64,000 bases of DNA from JAEUIE01 sp046350055 (GCA_046350055.1 JAXMBC010000001.1:1054001-1118000), one strand, 5' to 3'; positions 8,032-16,460 are shown, counted from the stretch's first letter. Notes: generated by a model from the sequence alone, not told the origin. A program made the numbers and translations.

Positions 8032-9588
8032 TCACCCCACCCGCCACGCCATCGCTGGCCCCAGCAGGCCCAGTGCCAGCAGGCTGTAGTTCATCGCGTG
8101 GGCATAGTGATCCGCGCCGCCGGCTTGCAGGTAGTCCACCCGCGGGTTGCCTCGGCGGTCCTGCCGCACGACGCGCACCGGCGACCGCAACTGCCCCGCA
8201 AACTCGCCCGGCAGATTCACCGGTGCCACCACCTGCCCCTGGTTCCACGCCTGATACAGCCGGTCCAGCGACTCGCTGCGAGGCACCCGCACGATCCGCT
8301 GTGCACCATCATACAGCGGCTGCGCTCCCGGCTCGCTCCGGTAATAACACATCCAGCCACCGGGGTGCTGCCTGACCAGTTGCCGGGCCTGGTGCGTCTC
8401 CGGCTGGGCATCGATCACGAACGACTGCACACCATACTGTACGAGCAGCGCCTTCAGCTCGTCCCACTGCAACACCACTCCAGCCCACACCACCCTGCAC
8501 AGTTGCTCCACCACCTGGGTGATCACCACATGCAGATGGTGCGGCCCCACGTCAATCCCCGCTGCCGTGCGATCGGCCCGCACTGCCATGGTCGCTCCCT
8601 GACTGCGGGCCAGGGCTGCTTCGATCACAGCCATCTCGAGCCGCGCCCCCTCTGCCAGATAAGGCTGCCCGAGCACCGCATTGTGAAACACCTGCAGCGC
8701 CGCCGGGTCGCCCTGGGCCTCCTGCCACTGCCGGACGAGGCGCGACGCCTCTGCCACCGGCGACATCAACTGGTTCAGGTGAAAACCCACCAGCTTCTCT
8801 TCCCCCTCGGCACCGAACCAGGCACCGCTGCGCATCGCCTGCCGCCTGACCTCCTGGGACCAGGGTCGGCGGCATCGGGAACAGCAATACCGGGCCCGAT
8901 CCGGATGCCCGTCCAGCCCCTGGATGCTGGCCGGCCAGCTCAGCCCCACTCGCTGCCGACACAACGGACAGACCACAAGGAAGGTGCTCTGCACACACTT
9001 GTCGTACTCCGCGGCGATGCCATGCCCCGGAATCGTCGGCGTAGACAGGCTCAACTCCCAGGAACGGGGCTGCCCCGCCAGACGTTGCCGGGCCAGATCG
9101 ACCGCCGACCAGGCCGTACCTTCGAGCCCGGCCATGCGATAGAGTTCATCCCGCTCATCCAGCGTCAGGTAAGCAATCGGCACCGACATCAGCTCCGCCC
9201 GGCTCCGGGCCCCGTGGCAATAGAACTGGGCAGTTCCCACGCGAAGATGCCCCGGTGCGCCGGTCGCCTTCACCACATCGTGAAAGAACGGGCTGCGGGC
9301 CACCATCACGCTGAACCGGCCCCGGCGAAACCGCTCCGCCGTCCGATGCGTCGGGAAGAGGTACATCGCCGACCGCTTCTGGTTTTCGAGGTACCACATG
9401 GTGCGAAGCATGGCCATCACCGTCGCCCCGACCTGCGCCGCCTTCATGATCACCACCCGCTCCGCCAGGCAATCCATCGGCCCCTGCAGATACTCGTACC
9501 CCTCCAGCGAATAGGGCTCGCCACTATCGGGATTCACCCCCACCCGCTGGGCATACCGGGAGATGGTGTTCTTGTCGCTTGTCGTCAT
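8032..9588 (-). CDS. Phage terminase large subunit, GpA family
   Basis: 518 aa packaging motor and nuclease. The ATPase half has the GpA-type Walker A variant KAAQVGATV (49-57) and Walker B-like AYLTLDERDE (139-148). A CPLC...CCSRC zinc-binding pair follows (about 210-240), as in GpA proteins. The C-terminal RNase H-like nuclease starts at AAGIDVGPHHLHVVI. The ATG at 9588 begins MTTSDKNTISRYAQRVG. Length and domain order are intact, shorter than lambda GpA (641 aa) but usual for compact homologues. Upstream on the same strand are the ABC ATPase and acetyltransferase genes; the portal follows only after 7.3 kb of unrelated DNA. Confidence 0.88.
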   Translation of the reverse strand: MTTSDKNTISRYAQRVGVNPDSGEPYSLEGYEYLQGPMDCLAERVVIMKAAQVGATVMAMLRTMWYLENQKRSAMYLFPTHRTAERFRRGRFSVMVARSPFFHDVVKATGAPGHLRVGTAQFYCHGARSRAELMSVPIAYLTLDERDELYRMAGLEGTAWSAVDLARQRLAGQPRSWELSLSTPTIPGHGIAAEYDKCVQSTFLVVCPLCRQRVGLSWPASIQGLDGHPDRARYCCSRCRRPWSQEVRRQAMRSGAWFGAEGEEKLVGFHLNQLMSPVAEASRLVRQWQEAQGDPAALQVFHNAVLGQPYLAEGARLEMAVIEAALARSQGATMAVRADRTAAGIDVGPHHLHVVITQVVEQLCRVVWAGVVLQWDELKALLVQYGVQSFVIDAQPETHQARQLVRQHPGGWMCYYRSEPGAQPLYDGAQRIVRVPRSESLDRLYQAWNQGQVVAPVNLPGEFAGQLRSPVRVVRQDRRGNPRVDYLQAGGADHYAHAMNYSLLALGLLGPAMAWRVG

Positions 9589-9597
9589 GGTTCCAGT

Positions 9598-9631
9598 CCT
9601 AAGTGCTGAGTGCTAAGTGCTAAGTGCTAAG
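9598..9631. repeat. Heptamer tandem repeat AGTGCTA
   Basis: Four to five units of (A)AGTGCTRA immediately upstream of the terminase start. Other heptamer arrays in the window are GGACTCA at 34389-34418 and ATTCTCA-type tracts near 11575, 42550, 44590 and 44735. Confidence 0.8.
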
Positions 9632-9673
9632 CGGTGTTGGGAGACCTTCGGTCGGTCGGGGTGCCACGTTCAG

Positions 9674-9785
9674 GAGACCGGGCAAGCGCTGCAGGTGGAG
9701 ACCGGGCAAGCGCTGCAGGTGGAGACCGGGCAAGCGCTGCAGGTGGAGACCGGGCACAGCGCTGCAGGTGGAGACCGGGCACAGC
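9674..9785. repeat. 24-bp tandem repeat, nearly 5 units
   Basis: Unit GAGACCGGGCAAGCGCTGCA plus GGTG. Units start at 9674, 9698, 9722, 9746 (25 bp, one extra C) and 9771 (partial). There are no unique spacers, so this is a minisatellite and not a CRISPR array. Confidence 0.9.
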
Positions 9786-10019
9786 AGACGTCTGGTTCCC
9801 CTCTCCCCCTCGGGGAGAGGGGTTAGGGGTGAGGGGTTCTCTAACGGCGAAGCCCATCGTTGTTGTTCAATCAGACAGATGGGCTGCGCCATGAGAGGTT
9901 CCCCCTCACCCCCGGCCCCTCTCCCCGATGGGGAGAGGGGAGAAAGATTAGCCTTCGACGATGAGTTGCTGACGATGTCCTCCTGAGTGCGCTCATCGTT
10001 GCAACGTAAACGTCCAACC

Positions 10020-10466
10020 TCACCCCCCATTCCGCCACACGTAATACACCGGCTCGCCGTGCTGGCTCAGGCGTACTGTCTCTGCCGTCAGCGTCCCGCC
10101 GCCATAGAGCTGCGCGTACCGCTGGGCCGAGAGCCGTTCGTCCTTGCGAACGACACCGACACGGGTGAACCCTGCCTTTTCGAAGAACGGGTTGAGATGC
10201 CCCATTACCGAGAGCGTTTCAATCCACGACACCGGACAACTCGCACACGCCGCCCGCACGAAGTCGCTCGCCAGCCCCGCACCGCGATACGTCGGATGCA
10301 ACACCACCCGGGCCAGCACCCACAACTGCTGATTCAGCCGCTTCAGCGCCAGGCTGCTCGGGGTACCACGCAAGCCGAAGTAGCGGTTCCGCAACCGCAA
10401 GCTCCGGGCCGGTGCAGCGAACACGCAGATGCCGATAGGCCGGGTGTCATGCCAGAGCAGGCTCAC
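10020..10466 (-). CDS. GNAT-type acetyltransferase domain, C-terminal half of a COG2401-like protein
   Basis: 148 aa read from a GTG at 10466 that overlaps the upstream stop (GTGA). It contains VARVVLHPTYRGAGLASDFV (about 51-70), the acetyl-CoA loop region of GNAT folds, and HLNPFFEKAGFTRVG. The same frame stays open upstream of the GTG and reads ADWPYFARWHYRSHSLG, which looks like true domain sequence. This suggests that the acetyltransferase was fused to the ABC ATPase (as in COG2401) and that a frameshift near 10540-10620 separated them. Substrate unknown. Confidence 0.65.
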   Translation of the reverse strand: MSLLWHDTRPIGICVFAAPARSLRLRNRYFGLRGTPSSLALKRLNQQLWVLARVVLHPTYRGAGLASDFVRAACASCPVSWIETLSVMGHLNPFFEKAGFTRVGVVRKDERLSAQRYAQLYGGGTLTAETVRLSQHGEPVYYVWRNGG

Positions 10467-11332
10467 CTGCCGGACGATGCCAAGGGAGTGGCTGCGATAG
10501 TGCCAACGGGCGAAGTAGGGCCAGTCCGCACGGGTGCCCGCCCCGTGCCGACACTGGGAAAAAACGAGATACGCCGCGAGCCCGTCGGTGTCGCCCTCTC
10601 CACGCGAAGGTGCCCATCCAGGTCAGGCTGCACCTGCACATCCGCTGCCAGATCACTGGCAATGTCGTCATGCGTGGTCGCCAGCAGGCACCCAATCCCC
10701 TGCCGCCGGGCAAGCTTGCTGAGATTAAACGCCACCACCTTCGCCAGCGTGCGATCCAGCGTCGCAGTGAACTCATCCGCCAATAACCACAGCTTCTCTC
10801 CCCCTGTACCCAGGGGGAGTTGGAGGGGGTTCTGCTCTCCCCCTGTACTCAGGGGGAGCCGGAGGGGGTTCTGCTCTCCCCTTGCACTCAATGGGTGTAT
10901 ACGCCGTTTCAGTATCGCCATCCCCAGCGCCAACCGAAACCGATACCGCTGCCCTTCACTCAACTCCCCAGGCAACCTCAACAACAACTGTGCCTCGCTG
11001 AGGCCACACGCCGCCAATAGATCGAGGCTCGCCTTCACCTCCAAAGGCAACGCATCCACCAGAGGCTTCTCCGGCAACTCCAGGTGGTGGATATCGAGCA
11101 CGGTATGCCCAGCCCCTTGTAAATGGGCCGAAACCGCCCGCAGGATGCTGCTCTTCCCCGACCCGCTCGGCCCCGTGAAGAGCACCACCTGCCCCGGCTC
11201 CACCTCCAGCAGCAAGTCCTCGCACACCACATGATCCGCCGCGTCCAGCGTCACGCCAAAGGCATCCATCACCAGGCTCGTCCCCAGCGACCGCTGCTTC
11301 GCCGCCAGCGGATACCGTATCGACAGTTGCAT
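10463..11332 (-). CDS. ABC-type ATPase, COG2401-like, with in-frame repeat insert
   Basis: 289 aa soluble ATPase. Walker A is LFTGPSGSGKSS (about 51-62), the signature LSEGQRYRFRLALG, and Walker B LWLLADEF followed by a THDD switch. Between signature and Walker B about 27 residues (GEQNPLRLPLSTGGEQNPL and on) are translated from 2.5 tandem copies of a genome repeat at 10798-10885. There is no transmembrane partner; family knowledge is that COG2401 ATPases are fused to an acetyltransferase. The ATG at 11332 follows GGAGGGGGG. The C-terminal 40 residues look like out-of-frame sequence. Confidence 0.75.
   Translation of the reverse strand: MQLSIRYPLAAKQRSLGTSLVMDAFGVTLDAADHVVCEDLLLEVEPGQVVLFTGPSGSGKSSILRAVSAHLQGAGHTVLDIHHLELPEKPLVDALPLEVKASLDLLAACGLSEAQLLLRLPGELSEGQRYRFRLALGMAILKRRIHPLSARGEQNPLRLPLSTGGEQNPLQLPLGTGGEKLWLLADEFTATLDRTLAKVVAFNLSKLARRQGIGCLLATTHDDIASDLAADVQVQPDLDGHLRVERATPTGSRRISFFPSVGTGRAPVRTGPTSPVGTIAATPLASSGR
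10798..10885. repeat. Tandem palindromic repeat inside ABC ATPase gene
   Basis: Two and a half copies of a roughly 41-bp unit: CTCCCCCTGTAC, then CAGGGGGAG and GAGGGGGTTCTG. The unit resembles the right end of family C elements. The total length keeps the reading frame open. Confidence 0.8.
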
Positions 11333-11429
11333 GATCCCCCCTCCACCGAAACAGGTGTACAGTCAAGGGGAACACCATAGGACAACCGGCAAAACCCTGT
11401 CAACAGCCGTAGCGCGCAATTGAGCCATT

Positions 11430-11458
11430 TAGCCCCCGGCTCTTTAAGCCGGGGGCGG
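11430..11458. repeat. Hairpin repeat, family P
   Basis: TAGCCCCCGGCTCTTTAAGC followed by CGGGGGC, upstream of the ABC ATPase gene. Related hairpins are at 40551-40586, 46180-46212 and 46387-46417, usually next to TCAATGG or its complement. A REP-type or terminator role is possible. Confidence 0.7.
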
Positions 11459-11590
11459 GTCCACGCTAATCCAACATATTTTCACGAGACGCGAGGCACC
11501 TGCATGGTCCCCCTCTCGCCGGTCAGAACACCGGTGGGGCGAGGGGAGAAGCCGTCCTCATCGACCTCCATAATTCTCAATTCTCCATTC

Positions 11591-13507
11591 TCAATTCACC
11601 CTCATCCCCCAGCTCAGCAGGTTCCACTGCCACAGCAGCCAGACAAACCCCAGGCCGGCCAGCGAAACCAGCGTGTAGTGCAGCCGGCCGGTGAACTTCC
11701 AGTACCCTGCGAACCACGCGATCAGCGTTCCCAGCAGCGCCAGCCCCGCCAGCCCGGCAATGACCTGGGGTACCAGCAGCAGCTTCATGATGGTGCCGGT
11801 ATTGCCAAAGACGATGTCATCCGGTTCGAGCAGCATCAGGGTCAGGCTGACAAAAAACGCAACGCTCACCAGGCAGAGCAGCCAGCCAAGCACGCTGAGG
11901 AAGCCCGACATCGTAGAACGTCGCACTGTCGGATGCGTCGTGCCACGCAGCATCCACCCCACCACCGGCCAGTGCACCAGCCCGGTCAGCAGCAGCACCA
12001 GGCAGCCGATGCCCAGCCCCAGCACCACCATGCTCGATTCATACCATTGCACCTTCACCGAGGAACTGGGCGGGCTGTTCTTACCAAAAAGATGCACCAC
12101 CTGCCCCTGCTCATTGGCCTGGAACAACACCTCGTTCATGCCATCCTCTTCCCGGAAGCGGTAAGGCTCCACCTCGACATAGCGTCGCGTGCTGTCGCCC
12201 CGGGTAATGCTGATGGTCTGGTCGCTGTTCACCTTCACCGTGGAACTGCCCATGATCGAACCCAGCCGCAGAAACGTCGTATACGAGTGACGGGTATTGC
12301 GATACTCCCCCGCGATCTCGCTGGCCCGGCTGGTGAAACTCGGATCAGCCTTCACCCGTGCCGGCAGCGTCACCGGGAAGTACCGCTGCAGGAACGCTTC
12401 CTGAATGTGCTCGCGCACCCCACCGCTGGTCTCGGTGTTGAACGAAAAGAAGTAGCCTACTTTCTTGTCGGGAATAAGCTGCAGCAGCGAGTGGAAGTAG
12501 ATGGTATCGCCGCCGTGCCCCACCAGCCGCAGGCCATGGTGCTGCTCTTCGAAGAAGCCGAAGCACATGGCACTGACCCGCTTGTCGTGCTGAAAGAGAG
12601 GCTGCCTCATCCGCTGGGCCGACTCCGCACTGAGGATGCGGGCCGTGCCGAGCTGGCCATCGTTCAAATGAGCGAGCATGAACTGGGCCATGTCCTTGCC
12701 GGTGCTCCGAACACAGCCTGCCGGGCCAGCCGGGATGTACTCGAACCCCTTGTCCACAAACTGGCCACCTTTCCATTCATACCCCTTCGACATGCCCGCC
12801 GGCAGCTTGTCCTTCGCCGGCTGTCGCACCAGCGACTGCGTCATGCCCAGCGGCTGAAAGATCTTCTGCTCGATGTAACTTTCCCAGGGCATGCCTGACA
12901 CGCACTCCACCGCATAAGCAGCGAGAGCCGTGCCATGGTTGGAATACGATGCCAGCGTCCCCGGCGGACGCACCCGTGCCGGCAACTCCCCCTGCAACAC
13001 CTCCCGCAGCGTACGGGAGTCAGGCTCCTTGCGGAACAACCCGAGGACGTGATCCTCAAACCCCGATGTGTGCGTGAGCAGATGCTGCATCGTGATCGGC
13101 TTGTCGTACGTGGCCTGGATGCGCACGTCCTTCACATACTTGCTGATATCCTCCTGCAGGTTGATCTTCCCTGCTTCCACCTGCTGCATCACCGCCGTCC
13201 AGGTGAACGGCTTGCTGATGGAGGCAATGCTGAAGAGGGTCTTGTCCGGATCGACAGGCTGCCGGGCCGCCACATCTGCATAGCCATAGCCCTTGCAGAG
13301 CACCATCCTGCCGTCCGCCACCACGGTCACCACGCCGCCCGCGATGTGCTTCTGCTCCATGATGGTGCGGATCGCTCCGTCGAAGAACGCCTCGACATCC
13401 GCAGCGTCAGTGACGCTGGCAGCCGGAGGCTTCTGCTTCGGTGCATCCTGCGCTGTGAGTGGCAGGGGGATGCAGCAGACAAGCAGGCTAAGTAGCAGAT
13501 GACGCAT
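11591..13507 (-). CDS. Membrane-anchored serine hydrolase (class C beta-lactamase / penicillin-binding fold)
   Basis: 638 aa from ATG 13507 (MRHLLLSLLVCCIPLPLTAQ signal peptide); the longer reading upstream crosses a MITE-like repeat. Catalytic motifs of the class C fold are SISK (Ser96, Lys99) in FSIASISKPFTW and YSN (188-190). After the hydrolase domain and a beta-rich linker, four hydrophobic segments (about 490-510, 535-560, 575-600, 612-632) form a membrane C-terminus. Family knowledge: such proteins are esterases or peptidases acting on peptides; beta-lactamase activity should not be assumed. Confidence 0.87.
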   Translation of the reverse strand: MRHLLLSLLVCCIPLPLTAQDAPKQKPPAASVTDAADVEAFFDGAIRTIMEQKHIAGGVVTVVADGRMVLCKGYGYADVAARQPVDPDKTLFSIASISKPFTWTAVMQQVEAGKINLQEDISKYVKDVRIQATYDKPITMQHLLTHTSGFEDHVLGLFRKEPDSRTLREVLQGELPARVRPPGTLASYSNHGTALAAYAVECVSGMPWESYIEQKIFQPLGMTQSLVRQPAKDKLPAGMSKGYEWKGGQFVDKGFEYIPAGPAGCVRSTGKDMAQFMLAHLNDGQLGTARILSAESAQRMRQPLFQHDKRVSAMCFGFFEEQHHGLRLVGHGGDTIYFHSLLQLIPDKKVGYFFSFNTETSGGVREHIQEAFLQRYFPVTLPARVKADPSFTSRASEIAGEYRNTRHSYTTFLRLGSIMGSSTVKVNSDQTISITRGDSTRRYVEVEPYRFREEDGMNEVLFQANEQGQVVHLFGKNSPPSSSVKVQWYESSMVVLGLGIGCLVLLLTGLVHWPVVGWMLRGTTHPTVRRSTMSGFLSVLGWLLCLVSVAFFVSLTLMLLEPDDIVFGNTGTIMKLLLVPQVIAGLAGLALLGTLIAWFAGYWKFTGRLHYTLVSLAGLGFVWLLWQWNLLSWGMRVN

Positions 13508-13601
13508 GGCAGTATTCTCGCTTAGTTTCGCTACTTCACCATATTCGTCCGCGGGTTGCAACTCTTTGCTGCAGGGCTCGCGGAGCGTGCCTTTCTCCAA
13601 T

Positions 13602-13736
13602 GTAGGGCACGCTGTGCGTGCCTCACCAAAGCTTGTACTAAGTGCAACAGATACTAGACAGGTAATGGGAACGTATAACAGCGCCCCAGATTGCAGGGGA
13701 ATCTCATTGTGGGGAGGCACGCACAGCGTGCCCTAC
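13602..13736. repeat. MITE-like element, family B copy 1
   Basis: 135 bp with near-perfect terminal inverted repeats, GTAGGGCACGCTGTGCGTGC at the left and its complement at the right end. The right-end TAG serves as the stop codon of the gene at 13733-14140. A second full copy is at 42832-42940; partial ends are at 17449-17474 and 42630-42675. Confidence 0.8.
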
Positions 13737-14140
13737 GATCGTTGCAATTGTACCCGTACTTCCTGATACGCCACCTGCACCGCTGGCACCTCCGCAATCA
13801 ACCGGGCCAGCGGCGAGTCGCCCAGTTCCTCCTTCAGCAACTCCCGTGTCTGCTCCCAATGGCCAGCCACCGTGGCGTCGCTCACCTGTTCCTTGGAATC
13901 CTCCGTCTCATCGATGGCGACAATCAGCGTGGTGAAGGGCTGCAGCCAGGTGAAGCGGGGGTTGTGGATGAGCAGTTGCAGATAGTCGCCATTGCTCTTG
14001 ATCGGGCCATGCTCGGTTTCATAACGAAGCCGCTCGGCATCGAGCAGTTGCTTGTGAAGATGCAACAAGGCAGCACGCAACGCACTGAGCGAAGCACGCC
14101 AGGGTTCATTGCGAAGAGATACAGGCATGAGGGGTACCAT
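13733..14140 (-). CDS. Conserved uncharacterised protein (LHKQLLDAER...HGPI family)
   Basis: 135 aa, ATG at 14140 directly after the TAG of the upstream gene, so translation is probably coupled. ALLHLHKQLLDAERLRYETE (about 24-43) followed by HGPI and LQLLIHNPRFTWLQPF is a pattern I associate with a widespread helical family without known function. No signal peptide. The stop codon comes from the family B element. The third gene of a three-gene minus-strand run starting with DinB. Confidence 0.65.
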   Translation of the reverse strand: MVPLMPVSLRNEPWRASLSALRAALLHLHKQLLDAERLRYETEHGPIKSNGDYLQLLIHNPRFTWLQPFTTLIVAIDETEDSKEQVSDATVAGHWEQTRELLKEELGDSPLARLIAEVPAVQVAYQEVRVQLQRS

Positions 14141-14590
14141 CTACGGGTTAACGGTCGATATTGTAGGATGGTCCGGTGTGAGGTCATGTCGCTGCAAGAG
14201 ATATTCCTTCAGAGGCTGAAGCGATACCCGCATGAATTGATCCCGTTCGAGATCATAGATCATGTTCCAGTTGGCGTTGATCCGAAACTGACGCAGGACC
14301 TGAGACGCGGGCTTGAGTACAATGGAATAGCGGGAGCCCTGCACATCAAACGAGTCTTGCGTGACAACGCCATGCTCCAGGGGAGTCAGTAGCAACTGCT
14401 GAAGTAGTGCGTCCTCCAGTATCGTGGTGACGGACCTGTCTGCCAACGAGACCGACAGCCGGGTAGAGAGGACGCTGCAGCGCGGATAAGGCACAGCACT
14501 ATCAAAAAGCCCGATCTTCCACGACATGCCGAGGAAAAGCAGAAACAGAAAAACCCAGACCCATGTGTAGTACTGGTTTCGATGTGCCAT
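14141..14590 (-). CDS. Membrane-anchored protein, uncharacterised
   Basis: 149 aa from ATG 14590 (MAHRNQYYTWVWVFLFLLFL). One N-terminal helix (about 9-27) then a soluble domain with LQQLLLTPLEHGVVTQDSF and YSIVLKPASQVLRQF. Family not recognised. It lies 36 bp after the DinB gene and touches the start of the next gene, suggesting an operon. Confidence 0.6.
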   Translation of the reverse strand: MAHRNQYYTWVWVFLFLLFLGMSWKIGLFDSAVPYPRCSVLSTRLSVSLADRSVTTILEDALLQQLLLTPLEHGVVTQDSFDVQGSRYSIVLKPASQVLRQFRINANWNMIYDLERDQFMRVSLQPLKEYLLQRHDLTPDHPTISTVNP

Positions 14591-14626
14591 GCATGTACTA
14601 CGCCAGCACCCGGGGTTGAAGTTCAA

Positions 14627-15136
14627 TCACCACATCGGAGCAGCACCCAGCAACCGTTTGACTAGCCCGATTTGCCCGGCATGCAGCATCTCATGCTGGG
14701 CACACCATAGAATCGAACTCAGCTTCGTCGTCACAATCGGGTGGGGCTTCGGCGAGACATTCATCTCATCAAGTTCCTCCTCACGCAACAAGCCCACTTC
14801 GGACAGTGCCTGGGTGTGTAGCGTAGCCAGGGTCTGCCGTATCTCCGCCGGCGTAGGGTATTGTCCCGTCTGCTCGGCAGGTTGCGAAAGCCTGCCAAAC
14901 TGCTCAACATACTGCGTCCGTGGGAAAAGGGCGTCATCCTCCGGACGATAGCCCCGGAGGCGATCCAGCAGCAGATTGTAATGAGCGATAGCCACATGCC
15001 CCACCTGCCAGCCAAGGTGCGTCGCCAGCCCGACTGGCATGCGGAACCAGTCGTCGTCGCTCACATTACTGAGCAGGTGTAACAGGTAGCCTCGCGAGAG
15101 TCTCAGTTGATCGACAGCAAGCTGCAAGCGGGACAT
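14627..15136 (-). CDS. DinB family protein (putative metal-dependent four-helix bundle)
   Basis: 169 aa. HLGWQVGHVAIAHYN (about 40-54) and HEMLHAGQIGLVKRLL near the C-terminus give the histidines expected to bind a divalent metal in the DinB fold. Family knowledge: DinB-like proteins include thiol S-transferases and DNA-damage-inducible proteins of unknown activity. The ATG at 15136 follows GGGGTTTCTCC. First gene of the run 15136 to 13733. Confidence 0.85.
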   Translation of the reverse strand: MSRLQLAVDQLRLSRGYLLHLLSNVSDDDWFRMPVGLATHLGWQVGHVAIAHYNLLLDRLRGYRPEDDALFPRTQYVEQFGRLSQPAEQTGQYPTPAEIRQTLATLHTQALSEVGLLREEELDEMNVSPKPHPIVTTKLSSILWCAQHEMLHAGQIGLVKRLLGAAPMW

Positions 15137-15245
15137 GGAGAAACCCCGAAAAGCGAGTGGGAGGCGTCAGCCCCCTGAGTGAATACAAATGCGGCACACC
15201 TCATTGTATCCCGGAATCAGCCGGTACCACCCTCGTCCGCATGCA

Positions 15246-16460
15246 TCACGCTACCCGCTGCATCATGGGGATCCACTTCACCGTCGCCCCCCACTTCTCG
15301 ATGAAGTCGTTGTAGCCGTACAGGGGCGGGCGCGAGGTGTCGGCACCGTTCCACAGGAACTGCATGAAATAGAACTTGTTCATGATCATCTGCCGCTGGG
15401 CCTTGTCCAGTCCCGACACGTCGGCACCATCCAGATCGTCCGGCAACTCCTTAGGCGGGCCTTTGCCACCATAGGTCGAATACTTGATCGTAAAAGTCAC
15501 GTGCATCTTCATGTAGGCCCGCAGCATGTCATACAGGATCAGGTCGGCGAACTTGTCGAATTCGCTGGCCTGGTAGGCGATATTGGCATCCAGTCCCGCC
15601 GCCTTGAACTTGCTTTCCAGTAAAGGAACCGGATCAGCTTCATACCAGACGATGAACCGGTGCAGCACTGCTTCCACCCGGCTCGTCGCAATCAGCGCCT
15701 TCTGGATCTTGCCGATCACCTGGGTCAGTATCTGGTTCTTCGCCTGGAAGGCCTGCAGCCTCTCGGCAGTGGCGGCATCCACATCGGCCCGGGCCGCCAG
15801 CGGATTCTTCACCGCTTCGATGAGGTCCTTCGACGCGGCATCCAGGCTCTGGGAAAACTTCTGAAGCGTCTGCCCCTGACTGGCTACGAAGCTGGCCCGC
15901 TTCTGCACCTCCTGTTCCAGGTCCGTGATCAGCCCTTCCCAGCCTGTTGCTGTCGAACGCTGCGCCGCCTTGGCCAACTGCTTCAGCGAGGGGTCGCCGT
16001 AAGTTCGCAGCGTGCGCCCGACAGCGGCCTGCACCAGGCCCAGGTGAGGCAGCGCCGCCAGGGCGACACCCGCGAGGATGTCCACGATCACCGGCTTCGA
16101 TGCCCGGGCCGCCAGAATCTGGTCGTACTCGCCGCTGGCTTTCATCAATGCCCCCAGCAGCAGCGTCCCTTCGTTCTGTATGGCATGCACCCTGCTGGTG
16201 ACGTAAGCCAGCGCTTCAATCCGCCGGTTGGTCAGCTTGTTCCGGGCAATGCTCTGCAGTTCCGCCTGCTTCTGCTGCTCTTCCAGGACAAGCTGCTTCT
16301 TCAACAAGGCACACGACTGCACCACCCGCAATGGCTTCGGGCCATGCTTATCGCAGGTCTTTTTCATCTGATCCAGCGCCTGCTGTTCTTCCTTACTGAG
16401 CGTCTCGGGCACGTTGATTCTCCCTGTAGTGTCCACCAGGGATATCCGCGTCACCCCCAC
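15246..16460 (-). CDS. Helical, coiled-coil-rich protein of unknown function
   Basis: 404 aa from a GTG at 16460. Long charged helices (LSKEEQQALDQMKKTCDKHG, LLKKQLVLEEQQKQAELQS) precede a short hydrophobic patch PVIVDILAGVALAALPHLGL (about 123-142), and more coiled coil follows to about 270 (ERLQAFQAKNQILTQVIGKI). The C-terminal 100 residues are aromatic-rich and end KWGATVKWIPMMQRVA. No signal peptide. A pore-forming or secretion-associated protein would have this shape, but no motif supports a specific call. Confidence 0.55.
   Translation of the reverse strand: MGVTRISLVDTTGRINVPETLSKEEQQALDQMKKTCDKHGPKPLRVVQSCALLKKQLVLEEQQKQAELQSIARNKLTNRRIEALAYVTSRVHAIQNEGTLLLGALMKASGEYDQILAARASKPVIVDILAGVALAALPHLGLVQAAVGRTLRTYGDPSLKQLAKAAQRSTATGWEGLITDLEQEVQKRASFVASQGQTLQKFSQSLDAASKDLIEAVKNPLAARADVDAATAERLQAFQAKNQILTQVIGKIQKALIATSRVEAVLHRFIVWYEADPVPLLESKFKAAGLDANIAYQASEFDKFADLILYDMLRAYMKMHVTFTIKYSTYGGKGPPKELPDDLDGADVSGLDKAQRQMIMNKFYFMQFLWNGADTSRPPLYGYNDFIEKWGATVKWIPMMQRVA

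Larger units (their letters stand above)
9589..10019. other. Repeat-rich intergenic region
   Basis: No gene. From left to right: the heptamer array, a 24-bp tandem repeat (9674-9785) and two family A palindromes in opposite orientation (9798-9836, 9900-9941) framing a 60-bp spacer. Apparent ORFs here are translations of the repeats. Confidence 0.6.

Noticed and set aside
7897..9609. 570-codon plus-strand ORF opposite terminase
   Set aside because: Arg/His/Pro-rich antisense reading of the GpA gene; the minus-strand frame has all terminase motifs.
9674..9785. CRISPR-like array of 24-bp repeats
   Set aside because: Units are head to tail with no spacers and no cas genes nearby; a minisatellite.
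9602..10030. ORFs reading repeated RASAAGGD / CRWRPGKR peptides
   Set aside because: Pure translation of the 24-bp repeat and palindromes; no gene upstream signals.
13508..13720. 71-codon N-terminal extension of the serine hydrolase
   Set aside because: Translates the family B repeat; the ATG at 13507 begins a clear signal peptide.
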